Source: Diphasiastrum complanatum
Taxonomy: Eukaryota; Streptophyta; Lycopodiopsida; Lycopodiales; Lycopodiaceae
Length of the DNA: 64,000 bases
Assembly: GCA_029204225.1 (NCBI GenBank)
Contig: CM055097.1
Location: 44,044,942 to 44,108,941 of the forward strand
Reading direction: 5' to 3'
A program made the translations under genes and the position numbers. Below are positions 21,291-34,770 of the stretch, in pieces (positions within the stretch are counted from its first letter, which is position 1; every line of letters starts with the position of its first letter). Under the pieces are notes generated by a model that had not been told where the DNA came from, did no database searches, and worked only from the letters and a program-made list of their open reading frames with translations.

Positions 21291-23374
21291 TAAAATGATT
21301 AAGACACAAAAAATATTTTTAAGAAAAACGAAGTTTTTGGAAAAATGCGAGGGTCCGAAATATGTTGTTGGCTTTCGACTGTTTTCAAGATGCTCATTAC
21401 TTGAACGATTTGTTAAGGCTGAGCATAAGAAATCTAACAAAAATGACCCTTTGTAAAAATACATTTTTTTTCGTCCATCATTTGGTACAATGAAAATGCA
21501 TGAATCTGAATTCTATGTAATGTAGCTTGCATAGATAAATAAAGCAAATATATTTAAGAAGTTTTGAAATTGTCACTGGGCAGCATGGAAGCATTCCGTT
21601 GGACCACTTTGCTTGAATGAGCTAAATCTGTCTGACATAGATATCTTAGGTTAAAATTATAAATTGCACTGGTTAATATAATGGAAAACTAATAACTACA
21701 CTAGTTAAGGCCATAGGTTGACCTTAAGCACAATATGTAGATGTTCTTACTGTGACTATGTCATGTGGCTACAAGTCACAAGGGCAAGATTACAATTGAT
21801 GTGACAGAGATGAAATTTTGGCACTCAACGTTTGTTGATAGCAATGGCAAAAGCAATCACATGCTCTAGAGTATTCAATTTTTTTCTTTCACTAAAAGCC
21901 ATTTAAATGCAACAAGAAATTACATCCTTATTCGGTATGACATCACCAATTTTGTAAGATTGATTCAATAACATTGTTTTATTCTTGATTCAAGTCTGGA
22001 GATGGCGCTCATCTTTACTATTGAAGTGAATACATTAGTTGCTTAGACATGGGATAAGCATAATGATGAGAAATCTTAGAGCTCTTTCAGAAAATCATTT
22101 GTGTTTGAAATTTGTTGGGATTCTTGCCAATGGAAATTTCCATTTTTTGAGATCTTGAAATATGTTCATATTCTTGTGCTTATGAGAATGATGCCATTCC
22201 AAGTCACCATAGTGCCAAAGTCTCAAATGTCCAGGTGGCCAAATTTGTGAAACTAGCAATTTATCTAGTCCCAAGACCTCTGATGTGCTATTTTCACAAA
22301 CAGGCAAGCTAGTCTACAAATCATAGAGCACCAATGAGTTGTAAAGAAGAAAGCCACCAAGAAATTGACATACACACTTTGTGATTAACATTGTTGATAA
22401 AGAATGAGAGTCTATTAGTTAGAAAGTTGCGTGTTTGGTGGTGGAAAGATCTATGCTCGCCCAATATTATAATCCAGGACATGTAGCCTCCATGTCCCAT
22501 GCTTGTGTCATGCATTGTTATTAGGGAGTAATTAGACCAAGAAACATGCAAATTGATGTTGCATGCTCGTGTTGTCATGCATGATTGTCTCTACACTATA
22601 AAGTTGAGATACATGCATAGTTGTAAAAGTATATGTGGATATGAAAATATAACACACCTATTAATTGAGAAAAAAAAATTCAAAAATTTAGACACTTCTT
22701 TTAATGTTGATTTTGGTATCACCCAACCTCAACACATAGTTTTGCCTTTATAAGGCAATTTAGACACTTCTTTTAACATTGACTTTGGTTTGAATTTCAT
22801 TGCCCAACACATATTATTGACTTTATAAGGCGAGGTCAAAAAACTAAATAAAACTAAAGACTTTTTCCATGTTTGCACTCTATCGATAAGGGAAAAGCAA
22901 CAAAATGCAGAGAAAGGTCGCCTCAAGTTGTGTTAAGCAACCGGGCTACTGCCACTCCCTTATCTCAATCCCTTGAGAATTATCAATGTCAATGTGACTC
23001 CACTTTTTGAGGAATTGAATTACTAATTTGTTAAGATAGGTACCTGGATTAACTCTTATTAGCATGTCATCACCCATGTGAAGTTGATGCACCATAATTT
23101 GCACAACCTAAAGAGGTCATGTTGTGGTTGTGCTTTATTCTAACCATCCTCGCATCCATTTTCATACCGGATTAACTATTTTATGCCAAAAGCTTAGTGG
23201 CATTAGTAGCCATGGACTTTGGTATTAAGTAGTTTACAAAAAATGGCATTTCCATAAAGTAAAACAAAAGTTATGCCTCTCTTGAGAGCACTTTGTAATT
23301 TTAGCTCGTTCGCCTTTTTGGCACGTGGCTGAGACTTGACCGAGCGGGCTCAAACTTCAAGTGCCGTAAAGCGC
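21291..23374. other. Intergenic region upstream of OEP61
   Basis: AT-rich, no supported coding region. Contains the 73-bp tandem duplication noted separately. The last few hundred bases presumably contain the OEP61 promoter, but I could not assign a TATA box or motif with confidence. Confidence 0.5.
22684..22830 (+). repeat. Imperfect tandem duplication, unit ~73 bp
   Basis: Copies 22684-22755 and 22756-22830 both start atttagacacttcttttaa and end ctttataaggc. Substitutions and a short insertion in the second copy indicate some age. Confidence 0.85.
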
Positions 23375-23440
23375 CATCTCCTCCGTTCTTTTTCTTCGCC
23401 TTCGCTTTCTCGTTCTTCTTCGTCTTCTTCTCCTTGTTTG
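23375..23440 (+). promoter_or_regulatory. Pyrimidine-rich leader/core promoter patch of OEP61
   Basis: Dense C/T stretch with repeated ttctt / cgtctt words, about 350-410 bp upstream of the start codon. Such patches are common around plant transcription starts and in leaders. The exact start of transcription cannot be read from sequence. Confidence 0.4.
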
Positions 23441-23447
23441 TTTAGGC

Positions 23448-23651
23448 ATGAGCAAAACACATGTAGCGATCCAGCAGCCAGCGTGTGATTTGGAGCGCTC
23501 TTGGCAGCATCCATCGGTCACACCAATCTCGTTGCCTCAATTTGTATCTCACAATTTCTGCGACTCTGGCTTTTTTGTAACGCAATTAAATTATTTGTTG
23601 CAAACTTCTTATAGAAATGTGCAAATTTTTTCGGCATTTTCGAATTGTTGA
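23448..23651 (+). CDS. Possible upstream ORF in the OEP61 leader
   Basis: 67 codons beginning at the first ATG after the pyrimidine-rich patch, ending 136 bp before the main start. It has no recognisable motif. If transcription starts near 23.4 kb, ribosomes would meet this ORF first, which could lower OEP61 translation. If the leader is shorter or spliced it is irrelevant. Confidence 0.25.
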   Translation: MSKTHVAIQQPACDLERSWQHPSVTPISLPQFVSHNFCDSGFFVTQLNYLLQTSYRNVQIFSAFSNC

Positions 23652-23786
23652 AGCAGAGTAAATGATTGTTGAAGGAGTTGAAAGGACAGAGCTTCGGATC
23701 GTTGTAAGAATCTGCTTTCGATTTGGGGGAGAGGCGTAAATCCACAAATTGGTGATCTGTTCGAAGACGGAGAGGTTTAAGGAGCT

Positions 23787-23870
23787 ATGATGAATCCGGA
23801 AATGATGAGGCTCGCACAAGAGCAAATGAGTCGCATCCCTCCTGAACAACTCACGCGGATGCAACAGCAG
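23787..23870 (+). CDS. OEP61: OEP61 exon 1
   Basis: 28 codons, M-M-N-P-E-M through M-Q-Q-Q. Donor CAG|gtcgcc, phase 0. Encodes the first Met-rich N-P-E-M-M-R-L-A motif. Confidence 0.9.
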
Positions 23871-26800
23871 GTCGCCCCTTTTATAAATCCAACTTATTTA
23901 CGCATATCATATGTCTCTATGTCCTTAAAAGTTTCAATTAAGTTGTATTTCAGAGTATGTAGCTGAAAACAGAGGCTATTGTCTCCACATCGATGTTTAA
24001 GTTGTGTGTCCTGTAATAGAGTGCTTAGGTTTCCTTCTTATTCGGAAGGGGAATTAGGTGTGAATGGTATTTTGTTAGGACAAGTGTTTAGGAGTAGCAG
24101 ACCATTTAAAGATGGATGCATTAGCCTTGTTAAATACGCGATCGACCGTTGTTGGTGGGATTTGTGCTCCTTTATCTCCTAAATGCGACACAAGCTTTTA
24201 TTGCCATCTGAAATAGGAAATGCAGATTCCAAACTTTCTTTTGCTTTATGATTTAAAATTTTATATGATGCTACAAAGATCTTCAGCATTAACACAGTTG
24301 GAGTCTAGAAAGTACGACTTCTTTACTTAATCAGTTCGAGCTTTATGGTCTAGCCATCATCCCCTTGTTGTGGAGGAACAGATTTGCGGACTTTTGAATA
24401 TCAAATTGTGCTAGCCGTGCTATCTCAAAATCAAATTCTAATGTGTACTTTGTACAGCTAGTGGAATCTTGACAACCCTCTTATCACAAATCTTTGTAAC
24501 CTTTCCATCAGCCATTTCCATTGTGTACTGGTATTGGGATGGTTGAGTGCTCACACCTAACTTCCGTACCAAGTTGAATTTAACACATTATGAGAGGACC
24601 TTTTGTCAAAATAGAATCTGAAAATCTAAACCACACAACTGTGCTCGCATAACAATAAGAGAAGTGTTAGGAAATCAATACTCTTGGCGAGTGGAGCCAT
24701 GTCCACTCTCTCGACCACCGAAACATATATGAGGCATGGAACATCTGGATTGGCTTCTTGCTCGATCTGTTCCACTGTCATAGGGTCATCCATCTAGTTC
24801 ATGTGGTCCACTTGAAAGTTGTACGTGGTCCTCATTTGGTTACGTGGGCATTCTTTCCACCTATGCTGCCCCAAACATCCAAAACAGAGGTTCTCCCTGT
24901 TTGCACGTTCTTGGTCTCGAGGCGACAACATTGAAGGACCTTGACCATAGTATTGGGGAAACGTGTTTCCCAGCCCTTTTTGGCTGGGAAACGCGTTTCC
25001 CCAAACATGGAAAACGGACCTCGGGAAACGGTCGTTTCCCCATCAAGGAGGTTCGTCTCCCTGATGGGAAACGTTTGTTTCCCAGAACACCTTTTGTCGG
25101 GAAACATTTTTTTCACCCTTAAAAAGTGACCCAGAATCCCGCGAGAAAGTATTTCTGCTTGAGAAAGGCTTGAAAATGGCCGGCATCTCACCTGAAGTAG
25201 GATGGAATCCTGCCAAAAACTTTTTTTTAGACTCGAGCTGGAAACAATCATGATTTTGACTAGAAACGCTCTTTCTCAGAAAATAGGATCGCTGGAACTT
25301 TTGCTACAAGAATTTTCTATAGTATCTAGTTTTTATTATATGTCATATTATGTGTATTGATTCCCCGTTTTTCGTATCCCGTTTTTCATTTCCCGTTTGT
25401 CATTTCCCGAGGGGGCTGCGTTTCCCAAAACTATGATGTTGACCCTTTTGGGCATTGGTTGCCCATACAACCCTTACCCTTTTCCTTTGGGCTGCCCCTA
25501 CATCCTTTCCCTTTTGGTCACCCCAACCTTGCCACTGATTGGTTTGACCTTTGAATTTTGTTTTTTTGTTCCATTTGCCCTTGCATCCCCAAGGTTGTCA
25601 GCCACCTATAGTAGCTTGTACAGCAAGATCCGGGCCTCTTTTACCATCTTTATAAGACAAAGCCATTTTTATGGCTCCCCGCCAATTATAATATTATTCC
25701 TTTTCGCACAAAAGTGCAACTACTCTCTCGAAGTCCCTCCAAAGTGAAACACTTGCATGAACATAAGAACTCCCTGAGGAATGTGGAACAAAGCCTCTCA
25801 GTATGTGTCTGCATAATCATGCACAAGTCCATTGTTGCATGGCTCTATTATTTTCATCCATAGGCACCTAGTTTTGCATAAACATTTTTTGAAATGCCTC
25901 CCATGTCGTTGGAATTACGTCATCCTTTTCCAGCTTCTTCTACCCCCTGTGTGCTGACTCTTGAAAACGATATGTGGCTTCAACAATCATCTCAATCTCA
26001 TCATTTGGCCCTCCAAACTTCCACACAACCCTAACTGAAGATGCCAATAATGTCAAATCCCACCCAAGTCTGGAAGCAACTGCTCTGATACCAAATATTG
26101 CACATTGAAGCTTTGACTTTGAACTTTCACAGGTTGGAAGAAGTCAAGTCTATATGGTGAGAAAGATGGCAATGGTTCCATCAACCTTTGCATGCCATGG
26201 CTTGCATACTATAGTTACACAAATCCTGGTTCGAACCTCGAACCACGGTTTGAATCATTCGGAGCCGGTTCGAACCAAGAATAATAAAAAATAAAAACCC
26301 CCCAAAAGCCAAAAAAACGTTTTGTAATTTTTTTTTCCCTCGGCCTGGCCTGTTCAAATCGGTTTGAACCGGTCGAATCGGCCGATTCGAATCGGCCGAT
26401 TCGAATCGGCTTGTAACCTAATTGCATACTCCCATCCTTTATGGCAGAAACGCATTTTCGTGACCGGGAACTTTGAGAGGGTTAGAACACGTACTTGAGG
26501 ATGGTCTTTCCTGATCCTGCTGCACATGATGCACTCAGGGATGACTTACTTGTGTTTCGAGGTGAGCTTCTTGATGAAGCTCAGTTGGGGCTAGGCATGT
26601 TGCATCTAGTGAGATGGTGGATGAAGTATGGAGACCATGTTCCCGTATTACAGGGACTTGCTATTCGGATCTACGTGACACATTATTTTTTTCTTGCATT
26701 TCAGCTTTCTATGCTTGTACTATGTAGGACTGCTCGGCTACACCATGTGAAAGAAATTGGAGCGTCTTCTCTTTGATTTCAGACAAAGAGAAGAAATTGG

Positions 26801-29800
26801 CTCTCCATTGCACAATTAGATAGGTTGGTATACGTTCATTCCAACCTTATCTTCATGTAAATTGTTGCTTTCTTATTATTGCATTGGCACTATTGAAGAT
26901 AAAGAAGGCTCAACCATAGCAAGTTGACGGTACACAAGAGCCGATGTAGGTAAAATTTATCTAGAATTATCATTTGTAGGTCTTTTATGAATCGTGATTC
27001 GTGCTTTAATCGAAATTAGAAAACTGTGATTTGTGATGTGAATTGTGAATCGTGATTTGTGATTTGTGATGTAATTTGTGCTGGTCAATTCGGATGAGAT
27101 TGATTTCTCAAAGGTTTCAGACCTGCCAGTCGTATCTCAGGAGGAGCAAGACGTGTATAGATACCTTTATGAGGATGCTCTCCTATCTGCAATGTTACAA
27201 ATTTACTACTTTGAACTTGCAAATTAGTTATTGACATGTCACGCCGCACAAGACTCAAGTCTAGACGTTATTGAAACCTTTCTAAGTTGTAACTTGTAAT
27301 TTGTAATTTGTAATTTGTAAATTATCAATTCTAATTCCAATTCCCCATGTGTATTGTGCAGGACCTAGCACTCAAGGGGCTGCACGTAGGATCAGGACGC
27401 TCTAGGGAGAGGCTTCAAGCTCTCGTCCTCCTCGACGGTCTCGTGGAGTAGTTGCAGATGAGGAGCCTAGTGCTGATGATTCAGAGGAGGCTTCAGAGAG
27501 TCCAGGTGGTCCTTTGACTCGGATGAGGAGAGTGATGATCATGAGGCCCCCATTGTACATGAGACGCTCCCAAGGGCGACGAGGTCCAGGCGGTTATGAG
27601 TTCTAGAGACTAGGAGCATGTGCCATGGCCCATGACACATGCTACATCATGCACATAGCATGCATAGATATTAGAGGATAGATTCATAAGAGGCTTGATC
27701 CATGAGGCATGCACTGTCATTGGTCAATGTATATGTCCAATGTCCACTGACTTCACCATAGTTGCACTGAACCACCTACCGCGGTTCAAACCATCGAACC
27801 GTTCGGAACCGGTTTGAACCAGTTTGAACGTTTTTGCCCCAAACTCAAGAAAAAAAGACCAAACAGTTCGAATCTTTTGCCGAATTCGAACCGAGCTAGC
27901 TGATTTGGATCGGGACGAATCAATTGATTCAAATTTGCTTGCAACATTGGACTTCACTTAGCATTGTAAGTTTGTATCGCGATTCGTAATATGAATTATA
28001 ATCTATGTACATTGTAATTTGATGAAACTTGAATGTTGACAATGTCACAGAGTCCAGAGTCCAGACTCCAAAATCCAGAGTCCAGTCTCAAGAGTCACAA
28101 TTGAAAGTTGAAACTTGAATCAAATTTAGAATTTAGCCGTATCTTTAAAATCGATCACCTCACAAAGCTATTGAAGGAAGGACACTTAAGAGAAGTATTA
28201 TGGCAACAAACCCGACATTTCCCACTTACTCATTTCTGGATGCGAAGCCTATGTAATGTGCAAATTGTGGCAAAAGCTTGATGTAAGGTGAAGAAATGCG
28301 TCTTTGGTGGGTATCCCATGCATGGGAAAGGATACAAGCTCTATAATCCTTCAACCAAGAAGATACAAATAAGTCGGGATGTCTATTTCAATGAAAATAA
28401 GATTGCTGGTGTAGATATGAATGACTTGGATTTCCTTTCCCTTGATCTAGGACAAGAGGAAGGTGTTGCTCAAGATGCAGAGCAAATCCGACATCAAAAC
28501 AACCCTCATATTGGTAATTTCCAACAACCTACAACGGTTAATCCTCAGTCTAGTCCTCCTCAACCAAGAAATTCCGTCGATGGTACTTGAAGACAATTGA
28601 AGGAGGAGAGATAATCGATAAAGTTGCATCTAGCCAACAAGGAGCTCAAAGAGTCCTAAGAGAGAGACTTAAAAGTTCAACTATGAATTTTGCCTTAATG
28701 GCAAAAGTACTAAATGTTGAAGAGCCTCGATCGTATGAGAAGCTTTGCAACAAGAAGTATGGGTCGAAGCCATGAAGGAAGAGTATTCCTTTATCATGAG
28801 GAACAAAACATGGGAGTTCGTTGAACCAAAGCCAAATCGAAAACGAATAGGTACAAAGAGGGTTTACAAAGTCAAGTATGATGCCAGGCTCCCACACTCA
28901 CTCTTCCTCACACAAAGCAATTACATAGACAAAATGCTTGAGAAATTAAATCTTATACACTGCAAACCTGCTGCAACTCTAGCAGAGATTAGGCTGTCCA
29001 CACTAGATACAAATGAAGAAAAAGTAGTTGACAAGACCTTGTGTAGGCAGCTGGTTGGTAGCCTCATATATGCCTATAACCAGGCCCGACATTGCATATA
29101 GTGTCAATTTTCTTAGCCAACATATGGAGAGTCCAAAACAGGTTGATCTCAAGGCAACCAAGAGGATTCTTCGTTATCTGAAGCATACAATCAATTATGG
29201 ACTCGAATATGCCGAGAATGACATGTTCAAATTGTTGGGCTATTGTGATGCCGATTGGGTAAGTGATCCGACAGATTGGAGGTCAATTTTTGGATAGGTT
29301 TTCTTACTTGGTTCAGCTGCGATAACTTGGCTTTGTAAGAAGCAACCTACAATGGCATTATTCTCTATCAAAGCTGAGTATAGAGCTGCAACAACAGCCG
29401 CTTGCGAATGTGTTTGGCTGCGCACGTTGTTGGAAGATTGTGGCTTGCATCAATCAAATCCAATGCAGATTTTTTTTTTTGTAACAATCAAAGCTGCATC
29501 CAGCTTGCAAAAAATCTCGTTTTCCATGAGAAGGTTCTAGCAGGAGAGTTGGAGCTTATTTATTGCTCCATTGATGACCAAGTTGCGGACATATTTACAA
29601 ATAGCTTATCAAGTGACAGATTTGAAGTTTTTTGACATTGGCTTGGGGTCAAAGAAAAGAAACTTGTCTTCAAGGGAGAGTGTCAGAAATAGAAACCTGC
29701 ACCTTTATGTCAAGTTTCTATGGTCTAATGTCAAGTTTATTCTTAAGCTTAGACCTTACTAATGTTGTATACTTATGGGGGGATTTATTTTTAATGTTCA

Positions 29801-32800
29801 TTCACCTTGTAAGGTTATGGGGCCCATTTCAAAAATGGCATGTCCATACGAGTTTGATACTTCATATTTACTCCTATGAGGAGTTACATTCGTTGGCTAT
29901 TCAATTCCATGGGCTATTGGTGTTTGGCTCTCCTTTCTTGAGCCTTTACATCTACCATGTCCCATCTATTTGTCTCTCTCCACATTAGGGGAATAGTAGG
30001 GGATTCATTTGTGCAATACAAGCTTTGAGTTTTCTTTCTCAATTTTAGTTTCCTCTTTCTTGACAATTGGTGTTCTATGGCTGTCCACTATTTTCCAGAT
30101 TTGAAAGTGTTCAACATTCTTGATTGTTAGCATCTTAGATTCAGCCCAATAGCATTTGAAATCACCTACAAAACTTTGCTAATCCCCTAAACTGAGTCAT
30201 GAGTCTTTGTGAAAAGAAGGATATTTCCTTGTGAGATGAATCTGCTAATTCTCCTGCCGTTGCTGAAGAATGAATGCCGTTACAGTTCCATAACCCAATA
30301 TGTAAGTGATGTGGTGTAGGTGATGTGGATGGGTCTGGGGCTGCTCCTACGCTCGAGAACCCCGACTCCCTAGGCACTGGAAGCAGATGGATTATGATCC
30401 AGATATCTAACCTGACCATCTTGATAAATGGCAAATTGACCTGATGCGTTAGCCTGTTGAAAATTTTTCTTTTCTGTGCAGAGAAAACGTTCAGCACAAT
30501 CAGCTATTTAAAGTTTTGATCTCTTACTTCGTCTGCCGACGTTGTTACCTTTCTGTATGTATGTTAAAATCTTCATTTGAAGCTGATTCAAATGAATTTG
30601 AAATGTAGCTCTCTCTGCTGACAGGACCTGTGTAGCAACTACCTTCAACTCTGTTACTGCCAGATAGCTCGATTTTCGTGTTTCTAACATAATTTTGTGC
30701 CAACATAGTGGATGAACTTTATTCCACATTCCCTTTTTGGTTGGCAACTGCCTGAAACTTTCCTCCATTCAACTCTCTTTGCTGACAGGACCTGCGTAGC
30801 AACTACCTTCAAATCTGTTATTGCCAGATAGCTCGATTTTCGTGTTTCTAACATAATTTTGTGCCAACATAGTGGATGAACTTTATTCCACATCCCCTTA
30901 TTTGGTTGGCAACTGCCTGAAACTTTCCTCCATTCAACCTAGCTTATCCATTACCACTAAATGCAACTTTGCAAGCTTTAGTCATAAACCTCAAATTTGT
31001 TTAAATTTTTCCATCACTAACGATGAGGTTCTATGGTACATAGAAGTGCAATAGCTGTAATATGATTGCAGCTGTGAAATTTTTTTTTTTCACTTTTTAG
31101 AAATGATCTTCATTGATAAAATATATACTCTGAAGTCCGTATCTACCTTGACATTATGATCTGAAAGCTTATGCAATCTCTTGTTATCGGTGTTGGATAT
31201 TCAAGTAAGAGTCTTCTTTTGGCAGATGATGAATAATCCAGAGTTTATGCGGATGGCTTCTGAGGGCATGAAGAACATCCGTTTTGAAGACTTCAAAGCT
31301 GCAGCAGATCAAATGAAAAATGTTTCACCTGAACAGTTAGCAGATTTTACTGCACATATGTCACGTGCATCACCTGAAGAACTAGCTTCCATGAGGGCAA
31401 GAACTGAGGCTCAGTTATCTTATGAAGTTCAAGGAGCCTTGACTCTGAAAAATCAGGCATGCATGGTTCTTCATTTTCTTAACATATAGTTGTTTCAATA
31501 TTTTGTATTTGTCTTAGTATCTCTGGTCCCTGATTTTGCCTTTAGTTTTAGTTTCTTCTTCTTTTGATTTTGTTTTTTATTTTTCCTTACTGATCGTCAT
31601 TTGTTTCTTAGTCAGCAGTGGGTTCTATCCAAGAGAATCTGAATTCTTGTGTGTGGATGTTCTTAATGTGGATCCTTTCATTTTTTGGTTGCATGTATGC
31701 TTTGTCTGAGTAAACTTTTGAATTCGGATATGTTGATCTCACAATTAGATGTATCTGTTATCTTGTCATTGTATGTTTTTCACACTTCGTGAATAACCAG
31801 TAAAATATGCGATTGATGATTCTCTGATTGATTTCAGGGAAACCAGTTACATGGCATTGGCAGATACTCTGAGGCAGCAGAAAAATATGCTCGGGTATGT
31901 TGTGATTAGGCTGTGTTATTCACGTCGCTTCTCTGAAGAGCTTTTATTTGTGTAGACATTTTTTTAAGTCAAACACAAGCATTCATTTTGTGGTGGTTGT
32001 GTATTCTTGTACGCATACATATTCATGTACAATAGATGCAGTGGAACTATTTCTCACATCATCTGCATTCTAGAATGAGTCAATGAGCATTGAATTTAGC
32101 AAAACGCTGTCACTAAATATCAATTTCTAACACAAGGAAAAAATAGTTTAAGCCCTATTATCTTGTTACAAACACTAACCTAATTACAACTTCTAAAAGC
32201 CAAAAAGAAAGAAAAGCAGGCACATTCCACAAAAGCCTAATCAAGTTACCTAAAACATGTTGCGGATCGTATCTTGGAACACATTATGCAACTATGACGT
32301 GTACATATGTTGCAACCAGTAAGGATCAATTGAGAACTATTGGAATTTGCTACGTCAACTTTAAGTTAAGTTTCATATTTGTAGATGTCGTGATTTATAT
32401 ATTTTTTCTTGTACGTAAATTTATGCTTCATTCCAGGCAAAGAACAATCTGGCAGAATTTAGTTCCCAGGAGGCTGCAAGCTTGCGATTAACATGCTCGT
32501 TGAATTTGATGTCTTGCTATTTGAAGACACAACAATATCACCAGGCCATCAGCGAAGGAAGTGAGGTTTGTAAGACAAAAGGTTGTGTTGGCGCCACATT
32601 GTCTGAGCTTTCGAGTTTGGCTTTTCTTTCCATGTGTTGAAACTTAGCTTGGTTTTTTTTAGGTTTTGCAAGGGGACCCAAGAAATCTGAAGGCTCTTTA
32701 CCGCAGAGGTCAAGCTTATAAGGAATTGGGCAAATTCAAGGTTAGAGTTTTCCACCAAGCAGTAATTTCACTCTGAGCATCATTTATTGATCATATGTTT

Positions 32801-34702
32801 TGCTGTAGCCTGTCTAGTATCTTATTCTCAAAATTTCTTTGACTGTCACGTACTGCTGCCATTGATAAACATGTCCTTTTACCATGGATGTCTATATTAT
32901 ATATTCAGATGCAACTTGCACTGATGTGAGATTTTTACTTTTTGTTTTGGCATCATTAAATTCAGATTTAGCCAGGTTATAGATAAAGGAGCTTTTGCGT
33001 TTATGAATATGCCTTTTTTGGGTCAATGGGCCATCGACATTCCAAAATTTCATAAATATTAACTTGATGATACTCTTGTTGACATTAAAGTATGTTTTGA
33101 GCATGTCCAGCAATTAGCAGATGTTTTTTATGTGTTGCAACAAGTTGTTCAAGCTCTTGCAGATATGGAAGTTTTAAATTCTTAAGTTACACTGGCAGTG
33201 TTCAAACTTCAAACTACTTATTGAATAAGTCTATTCCTCTTTATTATAGTGGTGATTTTTGGGAGAGTTTATGTGAAAAATGTATATTCTAGCTTAACTA
33301 GTTTGATAGTTTTGGGTCCATTTTTTAGACCTATGTATAACTTGTGTATATACGTGTTTCTCTTTCTTTTTGAGGTTGAATGCAAATTGGAAAGGGAGTT
33401 ACATACATTGAAAATTATTTCATGTTCCAAAAAGAAAATTTTTTATGAGGAATTTGGACTAGTCAAGGCACAAGTGAAGACAGTCACAAGAGTCACATAG
33501 ATTATGTGAAATAGGGTTTTAGATTTGAAAATCAAATGCTAAGGAGGACTATGGAATCTCTCTTTGAAAGATCTGAGCTGCTTCATGTACAAATGTGAGA
33601 TTATCACGTAGTCAAGATTTGACATTGTTTTCCAGTAAGCAATTTTCTGTGGATTATCATCCAAGTATTTAATGTGTTGATCAAGTTCGATGTCTGCTTG
33701 ACCTTTTGAACATCAAATCATTATAGTTTTTCTCTATTTCATGCATCTAAAGTGTTTATGACCTAATTTTGCATGATCCTTGATGCTCTTGTCCAACTAG
33801 TCAATTCTAAGTGACATTGGTGAAATTTCTAGTCATATTTTTTGGTGTGTGCAATCATTTAGTAACATTTTTCTACCAAGGATTGTGTGGCTGATATCTT
33901 TATTAAATCCACGCTAGTTTAAGTAAGTGTGAAAATTCTAATATCTAACTTGACTAGTTTGCTAGTTTTGGTTCTTTGTATAACTTGTATATAATACGTA
34001 TTCCCCTCTCTTGTTTTGGTCGAATGTGAATCAGAAAGAGAGTTATAGTTATATACGTTCAAATATATACATTTAAAATGATTTTCCGATCAAGGCATGT
34101 GAAGACAAAGTCAGAAAGTCACATGAATCATGTGAATTAGGATTTTAGATTCGCGAATCAAAAGCTAAGAAAGATTAGGAAGCTTTGTTTGACGGATCGG
34201 AGCTGCTTCATGTATATGTGAGCCATATCCATGGCAAAATTATCATGTAGTCAAAATTTGACATTGTTTTCGAGTAAGCAATTTTCTCTGTGGACAATCA
34301 TCCACGTATTTGATGTATTGATCAAGTCTAAGGTCTGATTGAGTCTATGAACTTCAGAACTATATAGTCTCTTTCTACTTGACTTATCCAAAGTGTTTAT
34401 GACTTGATTTCGCATGATCTATGCTGAAGTTGATCCATAGGTTACTTTGACCCAAAAGGTCGAGATTTGTGTAACCATGGGTATTTAGTTATTTAGGCCA
34501 TCTTAAGTTTGTCTTAAGTTCAGTTGGACCCAATTTTGGTCATGTACTGACTCATGGGTCCTTAGGGGTCTAATTTGGTTTAGGGGCCTTAACTTGACTT
34601 TTGGGGGTGCCCTACAGTCAATAAGTAGGTAGAGTACATATTGGCTTATTGTGTCACATTTTTCAGTTTGGCTAAACATTGCTCTCCATTGCTCTTGTTG
34701 TT

Positions 34703-34770
<68 letters not shown>

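Larger units (their letters stand above)
26213..27955 (+). mobile_element. hAT-superfamily DNA transposon relic in OEP61 intron 1
   Basis: The core (26490-26860) encodes the hAT C-terminal dimerisation domain. Both flanks (26215-26415 and 27755-27945) are rich in ggttcgaacc-like palindromes and tcgaatcgg repeats, as expected of subterminal regions. The right flank ends in a caaatttgcttgcaacatt block, and the left starts with a weakly similar ttacacaaatc. Terminal inverted repeats and an 8-bp target duplication could not be confirmed. Between coding part and right flank lie runs of tttgtaa/tttgtga repeats (27010-27075, 27290-27320). Confidence 0.65.

Noticed and set aside
24832-25251. Overlapping open frames on both strands
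   Set aside because: The palindrome cluster has few stop codons in any frame. Only the small gag zinc-knuckle reading at its lower edge has support.
26215-26427. 70-codon minus-strand ORF
   Set aside because: It lies in the hAT subterminal palindromes. The reading mirrors the repeat and is not a gene.
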